A DNA stretch of 64,000 bases. Source: Glycomyces terrestris. Its GTDB lineage: Bacteria > Actinomycetota > Actinomycetes > Mycobacteriales > Micromonosporaceae. Position 1 is the first letter of the stretch. Each line of letters begins with the position of its first letter. Under the pieces are notes generated by a model. That model worked only from the letters and a program-made list of their open reading frames with translations, ran no database searches and was not told the origin of the DNA. The position numbers and the translations under genes are program-made. The DNA is taken from positions 744,001 through 808,000 of the forward strand of contig NZ_RSEB01000004.1 of assembly GCF_003933745.1 (NCBI RefSeq), written 5' to 3'. Shown piece after piece: positions 42,639 to 51,896 of this stretch.

Positions 42639-43610
42639 TCAGGTGATGTCGTCGTAGCCGTCGACGCGCCGTCCGAGGCGGTTGCGCCGCTCCTCGGGGT
42701 AGTCCTCGTCGTCGAGCCCGCTCGCCGCGATGGACGAGGCGGCGGCGACGTCATCGGCGCTGCCGATGTCGCTGGCCTCCTCGTCGTCCCACTCGTCCTC
42801 GTCGGTGATGCCCTTGCGCTTGTCGTTGAGATGGGCGACGACGAGCGCCATCCCGTAGAGGATGAGCATGCAGATCGCAAGGGCGGTCATGCCGAACGGG
42901 TCGGGGGTGGGCGTGAAGATCGCGGTGAAGATGAAGCTCACCACGACCACGATCCGCCACCAGCCGCGCATCCGCTTCGCGGTCACCAGCCCCATCACGT
43001 TGAGCATCAGCATGATCAGCGGGAACTCGAAGCCGATCCCGAAGACCACCATCACCGTGAGGTAGAAGTTGATGTACTCCTCGAGGTTCAGCGCGATCTG
43101 GAATCCGGTGCCCTCTTGGAGGACCATGATGAACTGGATGCCGTGGCTGACCACGAAGTACGCGAGGAGCGCGCCGCCGAGGAACAGCGGCGCGGCGATC
43201 CCGATGAACGTGTAGGCGTACCGGCGCTCGTTCCGGTGCAGGCCGGGGGCGATGAACGCCCACAGCTGGTACAGCCAGAGCGGCGAGGTGGCCACCAGGC
43301 CCATGTACAGCGAGACCTTGAGGTACAGGGCGATGTGGGACGCCGGCGAGTTCAAGGTGAAGTTGCACAGCACCTGCTCGCTGTCTTCGATGTTCGCGGC
43401 CGGCGTGTTGCAGTACGGCTGCGCGAGGAACTCGATGGCCTGCTTGGAGAAGACCAGGCCCAGCGCGGTGCCGACCAGGATGACCAGGACCGCGATCATC
43501 AGGCGCGAGCGCAGGTCCATGAGGTGCTCCATGAGCGTCATGGAGCCGTCGGCGGCGCGCTGGAACTTGGTCTGGCGTTTGCCCTTGCGGCGTGGTGGTT
43601 CGTCCGCCAT
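42639..43610 (-). CDS. tatC: Sec-independent protein translocase TatC
   Basis: A 323-aa six-helix membrane protein, the receptor for twin-arginine signals. Family marks are LMEHLMDLRSRL at residues 26-37, the conserved FIAPGL and ERRYAYTF loop and the FEFPLIMLMLN helix. The C-terminus carries an acidic, low-complexity extension of about 60 residues. It lies 22 nt after tatA. The Tat-signal MBL protein at 16454-17392 is one probable client. Confidence 0.95.
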   Translation of the reverse strand: MADEPPRRKGKRQTKFQRAADGSMTLMEHLMDLRSRLMIAVLVILVGTALGLVFSKQAIEFLAQPYCNTPAANIEDSEQVLCNFTLNSPASHIALYLKVSLYMGLVATSPLWLYQLWAFIAPGLHRNERRYAYTFIGIAAPLFLGGALLAYFVVSHGIQFIMVLQEGTGFQIALNLEEYINFYLTVMVVFGIGFEFPLIMLMLNVMGLVTAKRMRGWWRIVVVVSFIFTAIFTPTPDPFGMTALAICMLILYGMALVVAHLNDKRKGITDEDEWDDEEASDIGSADDVAAASSIAASGLDDEDYPEERRNRLGRRVDGYDDIT

Positions 43611-43632
43611 GGTCGTAACGGCCGTGTCCGGA

Positions 43633-43911
43633 CTAGCGCGTCTGCTTGCGGTCGACCGCTTCGCCGTCGATCACGGTCTCGTTGACCGGCGCCGGCGGGT
43701 CGAGCGGCTCGCGCGTGTGCTTGGGCTCCGCGCGGACGTCGCCGTCCTTGTCGGGGTTGTTCGAGTCGGTCTTCATCGCCTCGGTCTCGGACTTCAGGAT
43801 GCGCATGGAGCGACCGAGTCCGCGGGCCATGTCCGGGAGCTTCCGGGAGCCGAACACCAGCAGGATGACAACGACGAGAATGATGATGTGCCAGGGCTTC
43901 AGTGCACCCAT
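43633..43911 (-). CDS. tatA: Sec-independent protein translocase TatA
   Basis: A 92-aa protein with one N-terminal membrane helix (WHIIILVVVILLVFGSRKLP, residues 7-26), the FG-x-x-KLPD hinge and an amphipathic helix (RGLGRSMRILKSETEAM), then an acidic tail. It forms the pore element with TatC. No tatB is next to it, as is usual for actinobacteria, where tatB lies elsewhere. Confidence 0.95.
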   Translation of the reverse strand: MGALKPWHIIILVVVILLVFGSRKLPDMARGLGRSMRILKSETEAMKTDSNNPDKDGDVRAEPKHTREPLDPPAPVNETVIDGEAVDRKQTR

Positions 43912-44139
43912 TGTTCGGTCCCTCCGGATATATGTCGGTGACGTTTACCATCGTATGCCTCGGTGGAGGCTGCCGCCACGGAGCCTGAGACCGGGTTCAC
44001 CCCGTGGTCACCGTTGGTAGGCGCGGCTACGACATCGTCGAGCCGGACAAGCATGACCGACGTTTGACACTTCCGTCAACACTGGAGCCTTGGGGAACGC
44101 CGATCTTTATCAGAATGTGGCGAGTGCGACCGGACGGTG

Positions 44140-44349
44140 TCACTTCTCGGGCAGCGCGGCGGTCGCCCGCTGCGCCTGAGCGAGGGTCGCGTTCAAGCGT
44201 TCTTGCAGCTCCTGGGCCTGTTCGACGCGTTCTTGGGCGCGTTCGAGCCCGCTGCCGAGTTGCTTGAGGCCGCCGAGGAGGCGCCACGCCGCGGCGGCGA
44301 GGAGCACGAGTCCGGCGAGTGCCAGCACGACCGATATCGCCCAGATCAT
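44140..44349 (-). CDS. Small membrane protein with coiled coil, 69 aa
   Basis: A short protein with one N-terminal helix (residues 2-26, WAISVVLALAGLVLLAAAAW) and a Gln/Glu-rich coiled coil (ERAQERVEQAQELQERLNATL). It lies between pafC and tatA on the same strand. TAGACT ends 6 nt before the ATG, so it has its own leaderless promoter. I do not recognise it. The topology resembles TatB-like or FtsB-like bitopic proteins, but no family motif supports that. The gap 43912-44139 holds no gene. Confidence 0.75.
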   Translation of the reverse strand: MIWAISVVLALAGLVLLAAAAWRLLGGLKQLGSGLERAQERVEQAQELQERLNATLAQAQRATAALPEK

Positions 44350-44355
44350 CGGGAC

Positions 44356-44361
44356 AGTCTA
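44356..44361 (-). promoter_or_regulatory. -10 box of the 69-aa gene
   Basis: TAGACT on the minus strand, 6 nt before the ATG at 44349. Confidence 0.5.
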
Positions 44362-44376
44362 TGCGACGGGCCGGGC

Positions 44377-45312
44377 TCAGGCCGCCGGGGCGTAGCGGGC
44401 GAGCGCGGCCCGCGCGGTCTGGCGGACGGCGTCGCGCAGCTCGGCCGGGGCGACGACCTCGGCCTCGCCGCCGAGCCCGAGGACGAAGCGGCGGGCCCAG
44501 TCGAGGTCGCGCACGCGCATGACGACGCGGCGGCGCCCGTCGGGCTCGCCGGCGACCTCCTCGCACGGGTAGGAGTCGACGACGCCCTTCGCGCCGGGGC
44601 CGAGCAGCAGCTCGATGCGGGGCAGCTCGGAGGCGAGGAACGCGGTGGGCGCGGGCTGGTTCGTCAGGCGGAGCGGCTCGGAGGGCTCGTCGAGCTCGGT
44701 GCACGCGTCGATCCGGTCGATGCGGAACTGGCGGATCTCCCCCGCGGTCCGGCACCAGGCCCGCAGGTAGGCGTGGCCGTCGGCGACGACGATCTCGATC
44801 GGGTCGACGACGCGCTCGGACGTGGTGTCGCGGTGCGCCGAGTAGTAGGTGATGCGCGCGGCGTGCCCGGAGGCGACGAGCGCGGCGTACTTCTCGGCCT
44901 GCGGGTCGGTGACGGTGTCGCGGACGGTGACGTCGGCGGGCGCCTCGCCCGCGGCGGCGGCGAGCTTGTCGAGCGCGGAGGCGATGGCGGCGCGGTCGCC
45001 GACGCCGGGCGTGTCGGCGAGGACCCGCAGGGCGACGGAGAGCGCGAGCGCCTCGTGGGCGGCCAGGCGCACCGGCCGGTCCATGCCGGCGGCGAACAGG
45101 ACGCGCACGGCGTCGGCGTCGAAGGCGATGTCGATGAGGTCGCCGGGCCCGTAGCCGGGCAGGCCGCACATCCACAGCATCGTCAGGTCGGCCTGGACCT
45201 GCTCGACGTCGACGCCGAAGTCGGCGGCGATCTCGGTCATCGGCACCCCTTCGGGGCGCGCGACCAGGTACGGGACGAGGTTGAGCAGTCGGGCGAGGCG
45301 GTTCGTCGTCAT
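44377..45312 (-). CDS. pafC: PafC, WYL-domain subunit of the PafBC activator
   Basis: A 311-aa protein with an N-terminal winged helix (TEIAADFGVDVEQVQADLTML), a WYL domain (DGHAYLRAWCRTAGEIRQFR) and a WCX domain. With PafB it forms the heterodimeric activator of the LexA-independent DNA-damage response. It begins 1 nt after the pafB stop, so the subunits are coupled. Confidence 0.94.
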   Translation of the reverse strand: MTTNRLARLLNLVPYLVARPEGVPMTEIAADFGVDVEQVQADLTMLWMCGLPGYGPGDLIDIAFDADAVRVLFAAGMDRPVRLAAHEALALSVALRVLADTPGVGDRAAIASALDKLAAAAGEAPADVTVRDTVTDPQAEKYAALVASGHAARITYYSAHRDTTSERVVDPIEIVVADGHAYLRAWCRTAGEIRQFRIDRIDACTELDEPSEPLRLTNQPAPTAFLASELPRIELLLGPGAKGVVDSYPCEEVAGEPDGRRRVVMRVRDLDWARRFVLGLGGEAEVVAPAELRDAVRQTARAALARYAPAA

Positions 45313-45313
45313 G

Positions 45314-46291
45314 TCAGTCTTCCTCCTCGTCGGCGAGGGTCTGGAGGCACGCGACGGTCTCCTTGACCAGCTCGGGCGGGTCGACCACGAGCACGTCGGC
45401 GCCGAAGGAGGCGAGCCAGGCGGCGGTCGGGGCGGTCTCGGTGTACGAGAAGCAGACCTGGTCGCCCTCGGGGGTGCGCGGCCCGATCTGGTCGGCGCGG
45501 CGGCGCACGCCCCAGGCGCGCTTGGGCCGGACGAGGACGGTGGCGCGGACCGGCTGCTGCCGGGCCTCGGACTCGGAGGCGAACGCGAGCACGTCGACGT
45601 CCTCGGGGATCGTGTACGCGCCTTCGGGGCCGGTCAGGCGGACCTTCCCGGAGATGCGCGAGAGCCGGAAGCACCGCTGGGCGCCGCGGTCGAGGTCGAG
45701 CCCGGCGACGTACCAGCGCCCGCGCCAGGCCGCGCAGCCCCAGGGCTGGAGGCGGCGCTGCTGCGCGGACTCGTCGCGGGCCCCGAAGTAGTCGAAGACG
45801 ACGGCGCGGCGCGCGGCGATCGCCTCGAAGAACGGGGAGAGGGCGGCCTCGGCGCCGGGCAGGGACTTCACGGTCGCGGTGGCGGCGTGCGACTCGACGT
45901 CGATCCCGGCCGCGCGGAGCTTGAGCAGGGCCTCGGCGCTCCCGGTCTGGAGTTCGGGCTGCTGCCACAGGCGCGCGGCGGCCGCGACGGCGGCGGCCTC
46001 GGCGTCGGTGAACTCGATCTGCGGCAGCTCGAAGTCCGAGCGCGCGATCCGGTAGCCGGGCTCGCCGTCGGCGAGGTAGTCGATGCCGGACTGGAGCGGG
46101 ATGCCGATGCGGCGCAGCTCGGCCTTGTCGCGCTCGAACTTGCGCTGGAACGCCTCGTGCGCCTTCTTGTCCTCGGGGTCGTGCTCGTAGCCGGGCACGG
46201 TCCGGGCGATCCTGCCGGCGGTCTGGAAGCGCCGCGAGGACAGCAGGCAGAGCACCAGGTTCACCAGTCGTTCAGTGCGATCGTTGGACAC
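45314..46291 (-). CDS. pafB: PafB, WYL-domain subunit of the PafBC activator
   Basis: A 325-aa protein beginning with the PafB mark RTERLVNLVLCLLSSRRF and FQRKFERDKAELRRIGIPL, then a WYL core (QPWGCAAWRGRWYVAGLDLD) and a C-terminal WCX domain. It recognises RecA-NDp promoters with PafC. GTG is used as start: TAGGCT stands 6 nt before it, giving a leaderless transcript. No PafBC site is seen at its own promoter. Confidence 0.94.
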   Translation of the reverse strand: MSNDRTERLVNLVLCLLSSRRFQTAGRIARTVPGYEHDPEDKKAHEAFQRKFERDKAELRRIGIPLQSGIDYLADGEPGYRIARSDFELPQIEFTDAEAAAVAAAARLWQQPELQTGSAEALLKLRAAGIDVESHAATATVKSLPGAEAALSPFFEAIAARRAVVFDYFGARDESAQQRRLQPWGCAAWRGRWYVAGLDLDRGAQRCFRLSRISGKVRLTGPEGAYTIPEDVDVLAFASESEARQQPVRATVLVRPKRAWGVRRRADQIGPRTPEGDQVCFSYTETAPTAAWLASFGADVLVVDPPELVKETVACLQTLADEEED

Positions 46292-46297
46292 CCGCCC

Positions 46298-46303
46298 AGC
46301 CTA
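46298..46303 (-). promoter_or_regulatory. -10 box of pafBC
   Basis: TAGGCT on the minus strand, 6 nt before the GTG of pafB. Confidence 0.5.
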
Positions 46304-46421
46304 TGCCAGCGCCCGAACCGGCCGCCATCACGCCCGGGGCCCCGGCGGGGCGCGCCGCGGGGGCGCGGCGCGGCGGGTGCCGGGCGCTGCCGCCGACTGT
46401 CCATGGCCCCCAAGCACCCCC

Positions 46422-46449
46422 TTGTAGTTGAGGGCCGCTTTGGTAGGGT
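46422..46449 (+). promoter_or_regulatory. Promoter of the DUF3866 gene
   Basis: TTGTAG (46422-46427), 16 nt, TAGGGT (46444-46449), then 6 nt to GTG. A good vegetative promoter with a leaderless start. Confidence 0.65.
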
Positions 46450-46455
46450 CCGGGC

Positions 46456-47547
46456 GTGATCAGATGGCGATACGGGACCGTGACCGGCGTGCGCGGCGGC
46501 TGGCGCGGGTGCACCGAGCTGGAGGTCGACGTCGAGGCCCGCGAGGGCGAGGACGCGTTCTCGTGCCGGGGCCTGGCCTACGACGAGCTCGTCGGGGTCC
46601 CGAAGGTCGGCGACCGGGTGCTGCTCAACTGCAACGCCATCGCCAAGGGCCTGGGCACCGGCGGGTACGCGCTGGTCATCGCCGTCCCCGACCGGCTCCC
46701 GGCCGACGTCGAGGGCCCCGGGCACATCGTGAAGGCCCGCTACACGCCGATGCAGGCGATGCGCCTGGCCGTCGACGAGGACGACTCGCCGTACCGGGCG
46801 GCGGTCGAGGAGTGCGAGGACCTCGGCGGGATGCCGGTGGTCGTGGCCGACCTGCACTCGGCGCTCGCGCCGGTCCTCGCGGGGGTGCACGCGACCGCGC
46901 CGGACGCGAAGGTCGCTTATGTGATGACCGACGGCGGGTCGCTCCCGGCGTGGTTCTCGCGCCAGCTCGACCAGCTCTCGGACCGGATCAGCACGGTCGT
47001 CACCGCCGGCCAGTGCTTCGGCGGCGACCTGGAGGCCACGAACATCCACAACGCGCTCATCGCGGCGCGCACGGTCGGCGGCGCCGACATCGCGATCGTG
47101 GCCCAAGGCCCGGGCAACCTTGGCACCGGCACGGTGTGGGGCTTCTCCGGGACCGCGGCGGGCGAGGCGGTGAACGCGGCCTCGGTGCTGGGCGGACGCC
47201 CGGTCGCGTCGCTGCGGATCTCCGAGGGCGACGCCCGCGAGCGCCACCGCGGCATCTCGCACCACTCGATGACCGCGTACGGGAAGGTCGCGCTGGCCGC
47301 GGCCGACATCCCGGTCCCGGACGAGCTCCCGGCGGACCTGGAGCCGAAGATCCGCGCCCAGCTCGCCGAACTGCCCGAGCGCCACCGCCAGATCGAGATC
47401 GACTGCTCGGGCCTGGTCGAGGCGATGGAGGCCCTCCCGGTCAAGCTCTCCACGATGGGCCGCGGCCTCGACCGCGACCGCGTCTACTTCATCGCCGAAG
47501 CCGCCGCAGGCCGCCACGCTGCCCAGATAGCCAAGCGCCGAGCCTGA
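46456..47547 (+). CDS. DUF3866 family protein
   Basis: A 363-aa protein of an uncharacterised family often seen near proteasome genes in actinobacteria. It starts with a beta-rich domain (residues 1-80: VGDRVLLNCNAIAKGLGTGG) followed by an alpha/beta part with VVADLHSALAPVLAGV, GQCFGGDLEATN, AQGPGNLGTGTVWGF and GISHHSMTAYGK. No membrane helix is seen. The role is unknown. GTG is supported by the -10 box 6 nt upstream. It is followed at once by the tandem repeat array. Confidence 0.88.
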   Translation: MIRWRYGTVTGVRGGWRGCTELEVDVEAREGEDAFSCRGLAYDELVGVPKVGDRVLLNCNAIAKGLGTGGYALVIAVPDRLPADVEGPGHIVKARYTPMQAMRLAVDEDDSPYRAAVEECEDLGGMPVVVADLHSALAPVLAGVHATAPDAKVAYVMTDGGSLPAWFSRQLDQLSDRISTVVTAGQCFGGDLEATNIHNALIAARTVGGADIAIVAQGPGNLGTGTVWGFSGTAAGEAVNAASVLGGRPVASLRISEGDARERHRGISHHSMTAYGKVALAAADIPVPDELPADLEPKIRAQLAELPERHRQIEIDCSGLVEAMEALPVKLSTMGRGLDRDRVYFIAEAAAGRHAAQIAKRRA

Positions 47548-47548
47548 A

Positions 47549-47985
47549 CTTCAGCTCCCCTTCAGCAACCCGCGCTAGCGTCGAAACCGGGGGCGACTCA
47601 CCCACGCCCACCATGAAGCGTGCCCGCAAACCGCCCCGATGCCGGCGCCCCATCGACCGCCTTCAGCTCCCCTTCAGCTACCTCCGGCTACCGTCGAAGC
47701 CGGGGGCGACTCACGCACGCCGACCATGCAGCGTGCCCGCAACCAGCCCGGATGCTGCGCCCCATGGACCGCCTTCAGCTCCCCTTCAGCTACCTCCGAC
47801 TACCGTCGAAACCGGGGGGACCTGACGCCCGCCACCCATGCAGCGTGCCCGCAAACCGCCGCCATGGCACGCGCCGCACACACCGCCTTCAGCTCCGCTT
47901 CAGCAGCCCCGCGCTAGCGTCGAAGCCGGGGGCGAGTCAGTCGCGCTAACCATGTCGCGCGCCCGCGAAGCCGTCGGCACCGCTC
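47549..47985 (+). repeat. Four imperfect tandem repeats of about 112 bp
   Basis: Units begin at 47549, 47661, 47773 and 47887. Each opens with 11-bp phased direct repeats CTTCAGCTCCC-CTTCAGC, followed by a TANNNT box (TAGCGT or TACCGT) 27-28 nt from the unit start, a G-rich tract, then an ATG (47613, 47725, 47838, 47952) with similar codons (MKRARK, MQRARN, MQRARK, MSRARE). The last unit runs into the end of the 82-aa gene. The phased repeats look like sites for an OmpR-type winged-helix activator over a promoter. No full gene follows on this strand. Confidence 0.9.
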
Positions 47986-48232
47986 AGAGCACGAACAGCA
48001 CCAGCAGCCAGATCCCCACGACACCCGCCAGCGCGAGGGCCAGGACCCAGGTCGGGACCTTGTACTCGCCGCGGCGGTTGCGGGCGATCTCCTCGCGGAT
48101 GCGGGTCTGGCGCTTCTCGGCGGCGGCGACGGGGTCGAACGAGCCGAGCAGGCCGGACCTGCCGGCCTGCTCGCGTGCTCCGGGCCGCCGTCCGGCGGCC
48201 GTCGTCTCGTCGTTCTCAGGGGTTTCGGACAC
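47984..48232 (-). CDS. Small tail-anchored membrane protein, 82 aa
   Basis: A hydrophilic N-terminal region (1-50, basic in SFDPVAAAEKRQTRIREEIARNR pieces) and one C-terminal membrane helix (about 60-82, VLALALAGVVGIWLLVLFVL). It starts at GTG 9 nt after the pafA stop, so it is in the pafA operon, where many actinomycetes have an FKBP-type isomerase gene instead. I do not recognise it. Confidence 0.75.
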   Translation of the reverse strand: MSETPENDETTAAGRRPGAREQAGRSGLLGSFDPVAAAEKRQTRIREEIARNRRGEYKVPTWVLALALAGVVGIWLLVLFVL

Positions 48233-48241
48233 GACTCATGC

Positions 48242-49600
48242 TCACATGCTGGCGATGAGCTTGTCCACTCGCTCGTCGCGGGAGCGGAACGGGTCCTTGC
48301 ACAGGACCGTGCGCTGGGCCTGGTCGTTGAGCTTGAGGTGGACCCAGTCGACCGTGAAGTCGCGCCGCTTCTCCTGCGCCTTTCGGATGAACTCGCCGCG
48401 CAGGCGCGCGCGCGTGGTCTGCGGCGGCACTTCCTTCGCCTCGAAGACCTCGACGTCGTGCGTGAGCCGCTCGGCCTCGCCGCGCTTCTCCATCAGGTGG
48501 TGCAGGCCCCGGCCGCGGCGGATGTCGTGATAGGCCAGGTCGAGCTGGGCGACGCGCGGGCTCGAGAGCGGCAGGCCGCGCTTCTCGCGGTAGCGCTCGA
48601 TGAGCTTGTACTTCGCGACCCAGTCGATCTCGCGCGAGATCGGGTCGAGGTTGCCGTCGTCGACCGCCTGGAGGACGCGGCCCCACAGCTCGATGACGCG
48701 CTTGGTGGTCGCGTCGGCGCCGCGCTGGTCGACGAAGTCCATCGCCTTCTCGAGGTATTCGCGCTGGATGTCCAGGGCGGAGGCCTCGCGGCCGCTCGCC
48801 AGGCGCACCAGGCGCTTGCCGGTGGTGTCGTGGCTGATCTCGCGGATGGCCCGGATCGGATTCTCCAGGGTGAGGTCGCGCATCGTCACGCCGGTCTCGA
48901 TCATCCGCAGCACCAGGTCGGCGGAGCCGATCTTGAGCATCGTGGTGATCTCGTTGATGTTGGAGTCGCCGACGATGACGTGGAGGCGGCGGTAGCGCTC
49001 GGCGTCCGCGTGCGGTTCGTCGCGGGTGTTGATGATGGGGCGCGAGCGGGTCGTCGCGGAGGAGACGCCCTCCCAGATGTGCTCGGCGCGCTGGGACAGG
49101 CAGAAGCGGGCCCCGCGCGGGGTCTGGAGGACCTTGCCAGCGCCGCAGATGAGCTGGCGGGTGACGAGGAACGGGATGAGGACCTCGGCGAGGCGCCCGA
49201 ACTCGCCGTGGCGGCTGACGAGGTAGTTCTCGTGGCAGCCGTAGGAGTTCCCGGCGGAGTCGGTGTTGTTCTTGAACAGGTAGATGTCCCCGGCGATGCC
49301 TTCGTCGTGGAGGCGCTTCTCCGCGTCGATCATGAGGCCCTCGAGGATTCGCTCGCCGGCCCGGTCGTGCTTGACCAGGTCCTCGACGGAGTCGCATTCG
49401 GGGGTGGCGTACTCGGGGTGGGAGCCCACGTCGAGGTAGAGGCGGGCGCCGTTGCGGAGGAACACGTTGGAGGAGCGGCCCCAGGAGACCACGCGCCTGA
49501 AGAGGTACCGGGCCACTTCGTCCGGAGACAGGCGCCGCTGTCCCCTGAAGGTGCAAGTGACCCCGTATTCGGTCTCCAGTCCGAAAATGCGCCTGTCCAT
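48242..49600 (-). CDS. pafA: Pup ligase PafA
   Basis: A 452-aa ATP-dependent ligase that joins the C-terminal Glu of Pup to substrate lysines. It shows [16 protein letters not shown] at the start (the Mg-binding Glu of the glutamine-synthetase-like fold), [29 protein letters not shown] and [13 protein letters not shown]. It is paralogous to Dop in the same window. TAGGGT lies 6 nt before ATG. Confidence 0.97.
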   Translation of the reverse strand: MDRRIFGLETEYGVTCTFRGQRRLSPDEVARYLFRRVVSWGRSSNVFLRNGARLYLDVGSHPEYATPECDSVEDLVKHDRAGERILEGLMIDAEKRLHDEGIAGDIYLFKNNTDSAGNSYGCHENYLVSRHGEFGRLAEVLIPFLVTRQLICGAGKVLQTPRGARFCLSQRAEHIWEGVSSATTRSRPIINTRDEPHADAERYRRLHVIVGDSNINEITTMLKIGSADLVLRMIETGVTMRDLTLENPIRAIREISHDTTGKRLVRLASGREASALDIQREYLEKAMDFVDQRGADATTKRVIELWGRVLQAVDDGNLDPISREIDWVAKYKLIERYREKRGLPLSSPRVAQLDLAYHDIRRGRGLHHLMEKRGEAERLTHDVEVFEAKEVPPQTTRARLRGEFIRKAQEKRRDFTVDWVHLKLNDQAQRTVLCKDPFRSRDERVDKLIASM

Positions 49601-49606
49601 GTCGAA

Positions 49607-49612
49607 ACCCTA
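49607..49612 (-). promoter_or_regulatory. -10 box of pafA
   Basis: TAGGGT on the minus strand, 6 nt before the pafA ATG. Confidence 0.55.
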
Positions 49613-49690
49613 CCCCGATTCTTATGAGGAGAACACCCCTCGCGGTCGAACGGTTTCGCTCCGCGACGGGCGTGTTGACGGTCGTTGCGG

Positions 49691-49719
49691 GGTCGCGGGG
49701 GCGGTGGGCCCCCGCGACC
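49691..49719 (-). terminator. Hairpin after prcA
   Basis: A perfect 11-bp stem (49691-49701 with 49709-49719) and 7-nt loop between prcA and pafA; it separates the proteasome operon from pafA. Confidence 0.7.
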
Positions 49720-49772
49720 GTCCACTTGCGTGCGGGAGTTTCGTATTCGTGAATGCGGCTCGGGACGTGCCC

Positions 49773-50564
49773 CTATTCGCTGGGCTGCGGCCGGTCGCCC
49801 TTGTCGGGGGTGTCGGCCGCGTCCTCCGGCTCGTCTCCGATGACCTCGTCGGGGTCGACCTCGGCCTCCTCGCGGGGCATGAGGGCGTCGAGGGCCAGGC
49901 CCTCGATGCGGCGGAAGGCGCGCCCGGGACGGGCCCGCTCGAGGACAGCGACCTCGAGGACGTCGGTGGTCAGCTCGCGCCGGACGCCGTTGCCGCCGTC
50001 CGAGGAGAGCGCCCGCAGGGCCAGCGCGAACGCGTCGGCGAGCGGGGCCTCGGAGTCGTGGCCTTCGGAGAGGACCTCGACGAGCTGCTCGGCGGCGCCG
50101 CCCATGGCGAGGTAGCCGGGCTCGTCGTTGATCGAGCCGTCGAAGGTCAGGCGGTAGAGCTCGTCAGCGTCAGGGGAGGCCCCGACGCCGGCGACGCAGA
50201 TCTCGACCTCGAAGGGCTTGGTCTGCTCCGAGAAGATCGCGCCGAGCGTCTGCGCGTAGGCCTTGGCGAGGCTGGCGGCGGTGACGTCGCGGCGGTCGTA
50301 GGAGTAGCCGCGCAGGTCGGCCATCCGGACGCCGGCGGTGCGGAGGTTCTCGAACTCGTTGTACTTGCCGACGGCGGCGAAGCCGATGCGGTCGTACAGC
50401 TCGTAGACCTTGTGAAGCGCCGAGGAGACGTTCTCGGCGACCAGGAGGACCCCGTCGGCGCACGAGAGCACCACGACGTTGCGGCCGCGGGAGATGTTCT
50501 TGCGGGCGAACTCGGCCCGGTCCCGCATGATCTGCTCGGGACTGGTGTAGAACTGCATGGCCAT
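49773..50564 (-). CDS. prcA: 20S proteasome alpha subunit PrcA
   Basis: A 263-aa alpha subunit. It begins [20 protein letters not shown], the gate-forming N-terminus, and keeps [21 protein letters not shown] and [21 protein letters not shown]. The C-terminal 40 residues are an acidic tail ([20 protein letters not shown]). It builds the outer rings that dock Mpa. It lies 15 nt after prcB with an AGGAGAGGAG ribosome site. Confidence 0.96.
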   Translation of the reverse strand: MAMQFYTSPEQIMRDRAEFARKNISRGRNVVVLSCADGVLLVAENVSSALHKVYELYDRIGFAAVGKYNEFENLRTAGVRMADLRGYSYDRRDVTAASLAKAYAQTLGAIFSEQTKPFEVEICVAGVGASPDADELYRLTFDGSINDEPGYLAMGGAAEQLVEVLSEGHDSEAPLADAFALALRALSSDGGNGVRRELTTDVLEVAVLERARPGRAFRRIEGLALDALMPREEAEVDPDEVIGDEPEDAADTPDKGDRPQPSE

Positions 50565-50579
50565 GTCAGGCTCCTCTCC

Positions 50580-51416
50580 TTATCCGTAGGGGTTCTCGGT
50601 GCGGGCCGCGATGACGGAGCGGGCGAGCTCGGCCACGGTGGCCTCGTCGATCCGCTTGGAGCCTTCGGCGGTGGCGCTCATGACGACGGGGTACAGGTCG
50701 CGGATCGGGTCGGGTCCGCCGGTGGCCGAGTCGTCGTCGGCGGCGTCGTAGAGCGCCTCGACGGCGGCCTTGACGGCGTCGTCGGTGCTGAGGCCGCGCC
50801 GGTACCGCTTCTTGAGCGAGCCCTTGGCGAAGATCGAGCCGGAGCCGATCGAGTCGTAGTCGCGTTCGGCGTAGACGCCGCCGACGACGTCGAAGCTGTA
50901 GATCTTGCCGGCTTCGGCCACGGAGGGGGCGTCGGTGTCGAACCCTGCGAACAGGGGGACGACGGCGAGGCCCTGCATGGCCATGCCGAGGTTGCCGCGC
51001 AGCATGGTGGCGAGGCGGTTCGCCTTGCCGTTCAAGGTGAGCGGGGCGCCTTCGATCTTCTCGTAGTGCTCGAGTTCGACCTGGTAGAGCTTGATGAGCT
51101 CGATGCCGAGGCCGGCGGTGCCGGCCATGCCGACGAGCGAGTAGGCGTCCGCGGGGAAGACCTTCTCGATGTCGCGGCTGGCGATGTAGTTGCCCGAGGT
51201 GGCGCGCCGGTCGCCTGCCATGACGACGCCTTCGGCGGTCTTGAGCGCCACGATCGTGGTGGCGTGGGCGCTCATCTCGGCGAAGTCGCCGGGGGGCAGG
51301 GGTCTGCGCCCCGGCAGCAGTTCCGGCGCCGCCTGCATGAGGAACTCCGAGAAGGAGGAGGTTCCGGCCGTCATATACGCGTTGGGCAGTTTGCCTGGGA
51401 ATCCTTGACCTGTCAC
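50580..51416 (-). CDS. prcB: 20S proteasome beta subunit PrcB
   Basis: A 278-aa catalytic subunit. The first 52 residues are a propeptide; self-cleavage should expose Thr53 in [11 protein letters not shown] as nucleophile. The core has [14 protein letters not shown] and the [20 protein letters not shown]-like region. A strong AGGGAGG lies just before the ATG. The 153-nt gap to pup is AT-richer near the ribosome site, without an obvious -10 box. Confidence 0.96.
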   Translation of the reverse strand: MTGQGFPGKLPNAYMTAGTSSFSEFLMQAAPELLPGRRPLPPGDFAEMSAHATTIVALKTAEGVVMAGDRRATSGNYIASRDIEKVFPADAYSLVGMAGTAGLGIELIKLYQVELEHYEKIEGAPLTLNGKANRLATMLRGNLGMAMQGLAVVPLFAGFDTDAPSVAEAGKIYSFDVVGGVYAERDYDSIGSGSIFAKGSLKKRYRRGLSTDDAVKAAVEALYDAADDDSATGGPDPIRDLYPVVMSATAEGSKRIDEATVAELARSVIAARTENPYG

Positions 51417-51569
51417 GACATGACCTCCCTAATTCTCTATTCTTTTCGACGCTCGGCCGAGATTGCGACTTGACGGTGCAGGGTCCCGGTGCGCCGGTCT
51501 TGGCGAGGCTCGCGAGCCGCGGCTGCGGCTCTGCCGTCACACCAGGTGCCCTGTCGACCGCAGGTGCGG

Positions 51570-51785
51570 CTACTGGCCGCCCTTCTGCACGAACGAGCGC
51601 ACGAACTCCTCGGAGTTGGTCTCCAGGACCTCGTCGATCTCGTCGAGCAGGTCGTCGACTTCTTCGGTGATCGCTTCGTGCCGTTCGGCGATCTCGGGGT
51701 CTACAGCGGCCTCGGTGGTCTCGGCGTCTGCTTCCTGCCGTGACCGCTGCGACTGCGACTGCCCGCCGGAGTCCTTCGCTGCCAT
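51570..51785 (-). CDS. pup: Prokaryotic ubiquitin-like protein Pup
   Basis: A 71-aa intrinsically disordered tag. The C-terminal half VDDLLDEIDEVLETNSEEFV is the helix that binds the Mpa coiled coil, and the end is VQKGGQ. The terminal Gln must be deamidated by Dop before PafA can use it. It is found between dop and prcB. Confidence 0.97.
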   Translation of the reverse strand: MAAKDSGGQSQSQRSRQEADAETTEAAVDPEIAERHEAITEEVDDLLDEIDEVLETNSEEFVRSFVQKGGQ

Positions 51786-51816
51786 AGCTGTTCCCTTCTA
51801 CCTCGACGGTGCATAA

Positions 51817-51839
51817 ACCGTACCGCGAGAGTACGACAG
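51817..51839 (-). promoter_or_regulatory. Possible weak PafBC-type promoter of pup
   Basis: On the minus strand CTGTCGTAC (about 5 of 9 matches), exactly 8 nt, then TACGGT. The leader would be about 25 nt. The match is weak and may be chance. Confidence 0.3.
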
Positions 51840-51896
51840 CACGCCAGATACGACGCTGTACCGCTCTGTAATATTCCCGCGGCGCTCTGGTGTCGG

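Noticed and set aside
43932-43960. PafBC-like element ATGTCGGTG-N8-CATCGT on the plus strand
   Set aside because: The -10 box lacks the leading T and only a 21-codon frame follows.
47549-47985. CRISPR array
   Set aside because: Units are about 112 bp, diverge along their whole length and have no constant repeat with variable spacers; no cas genes.
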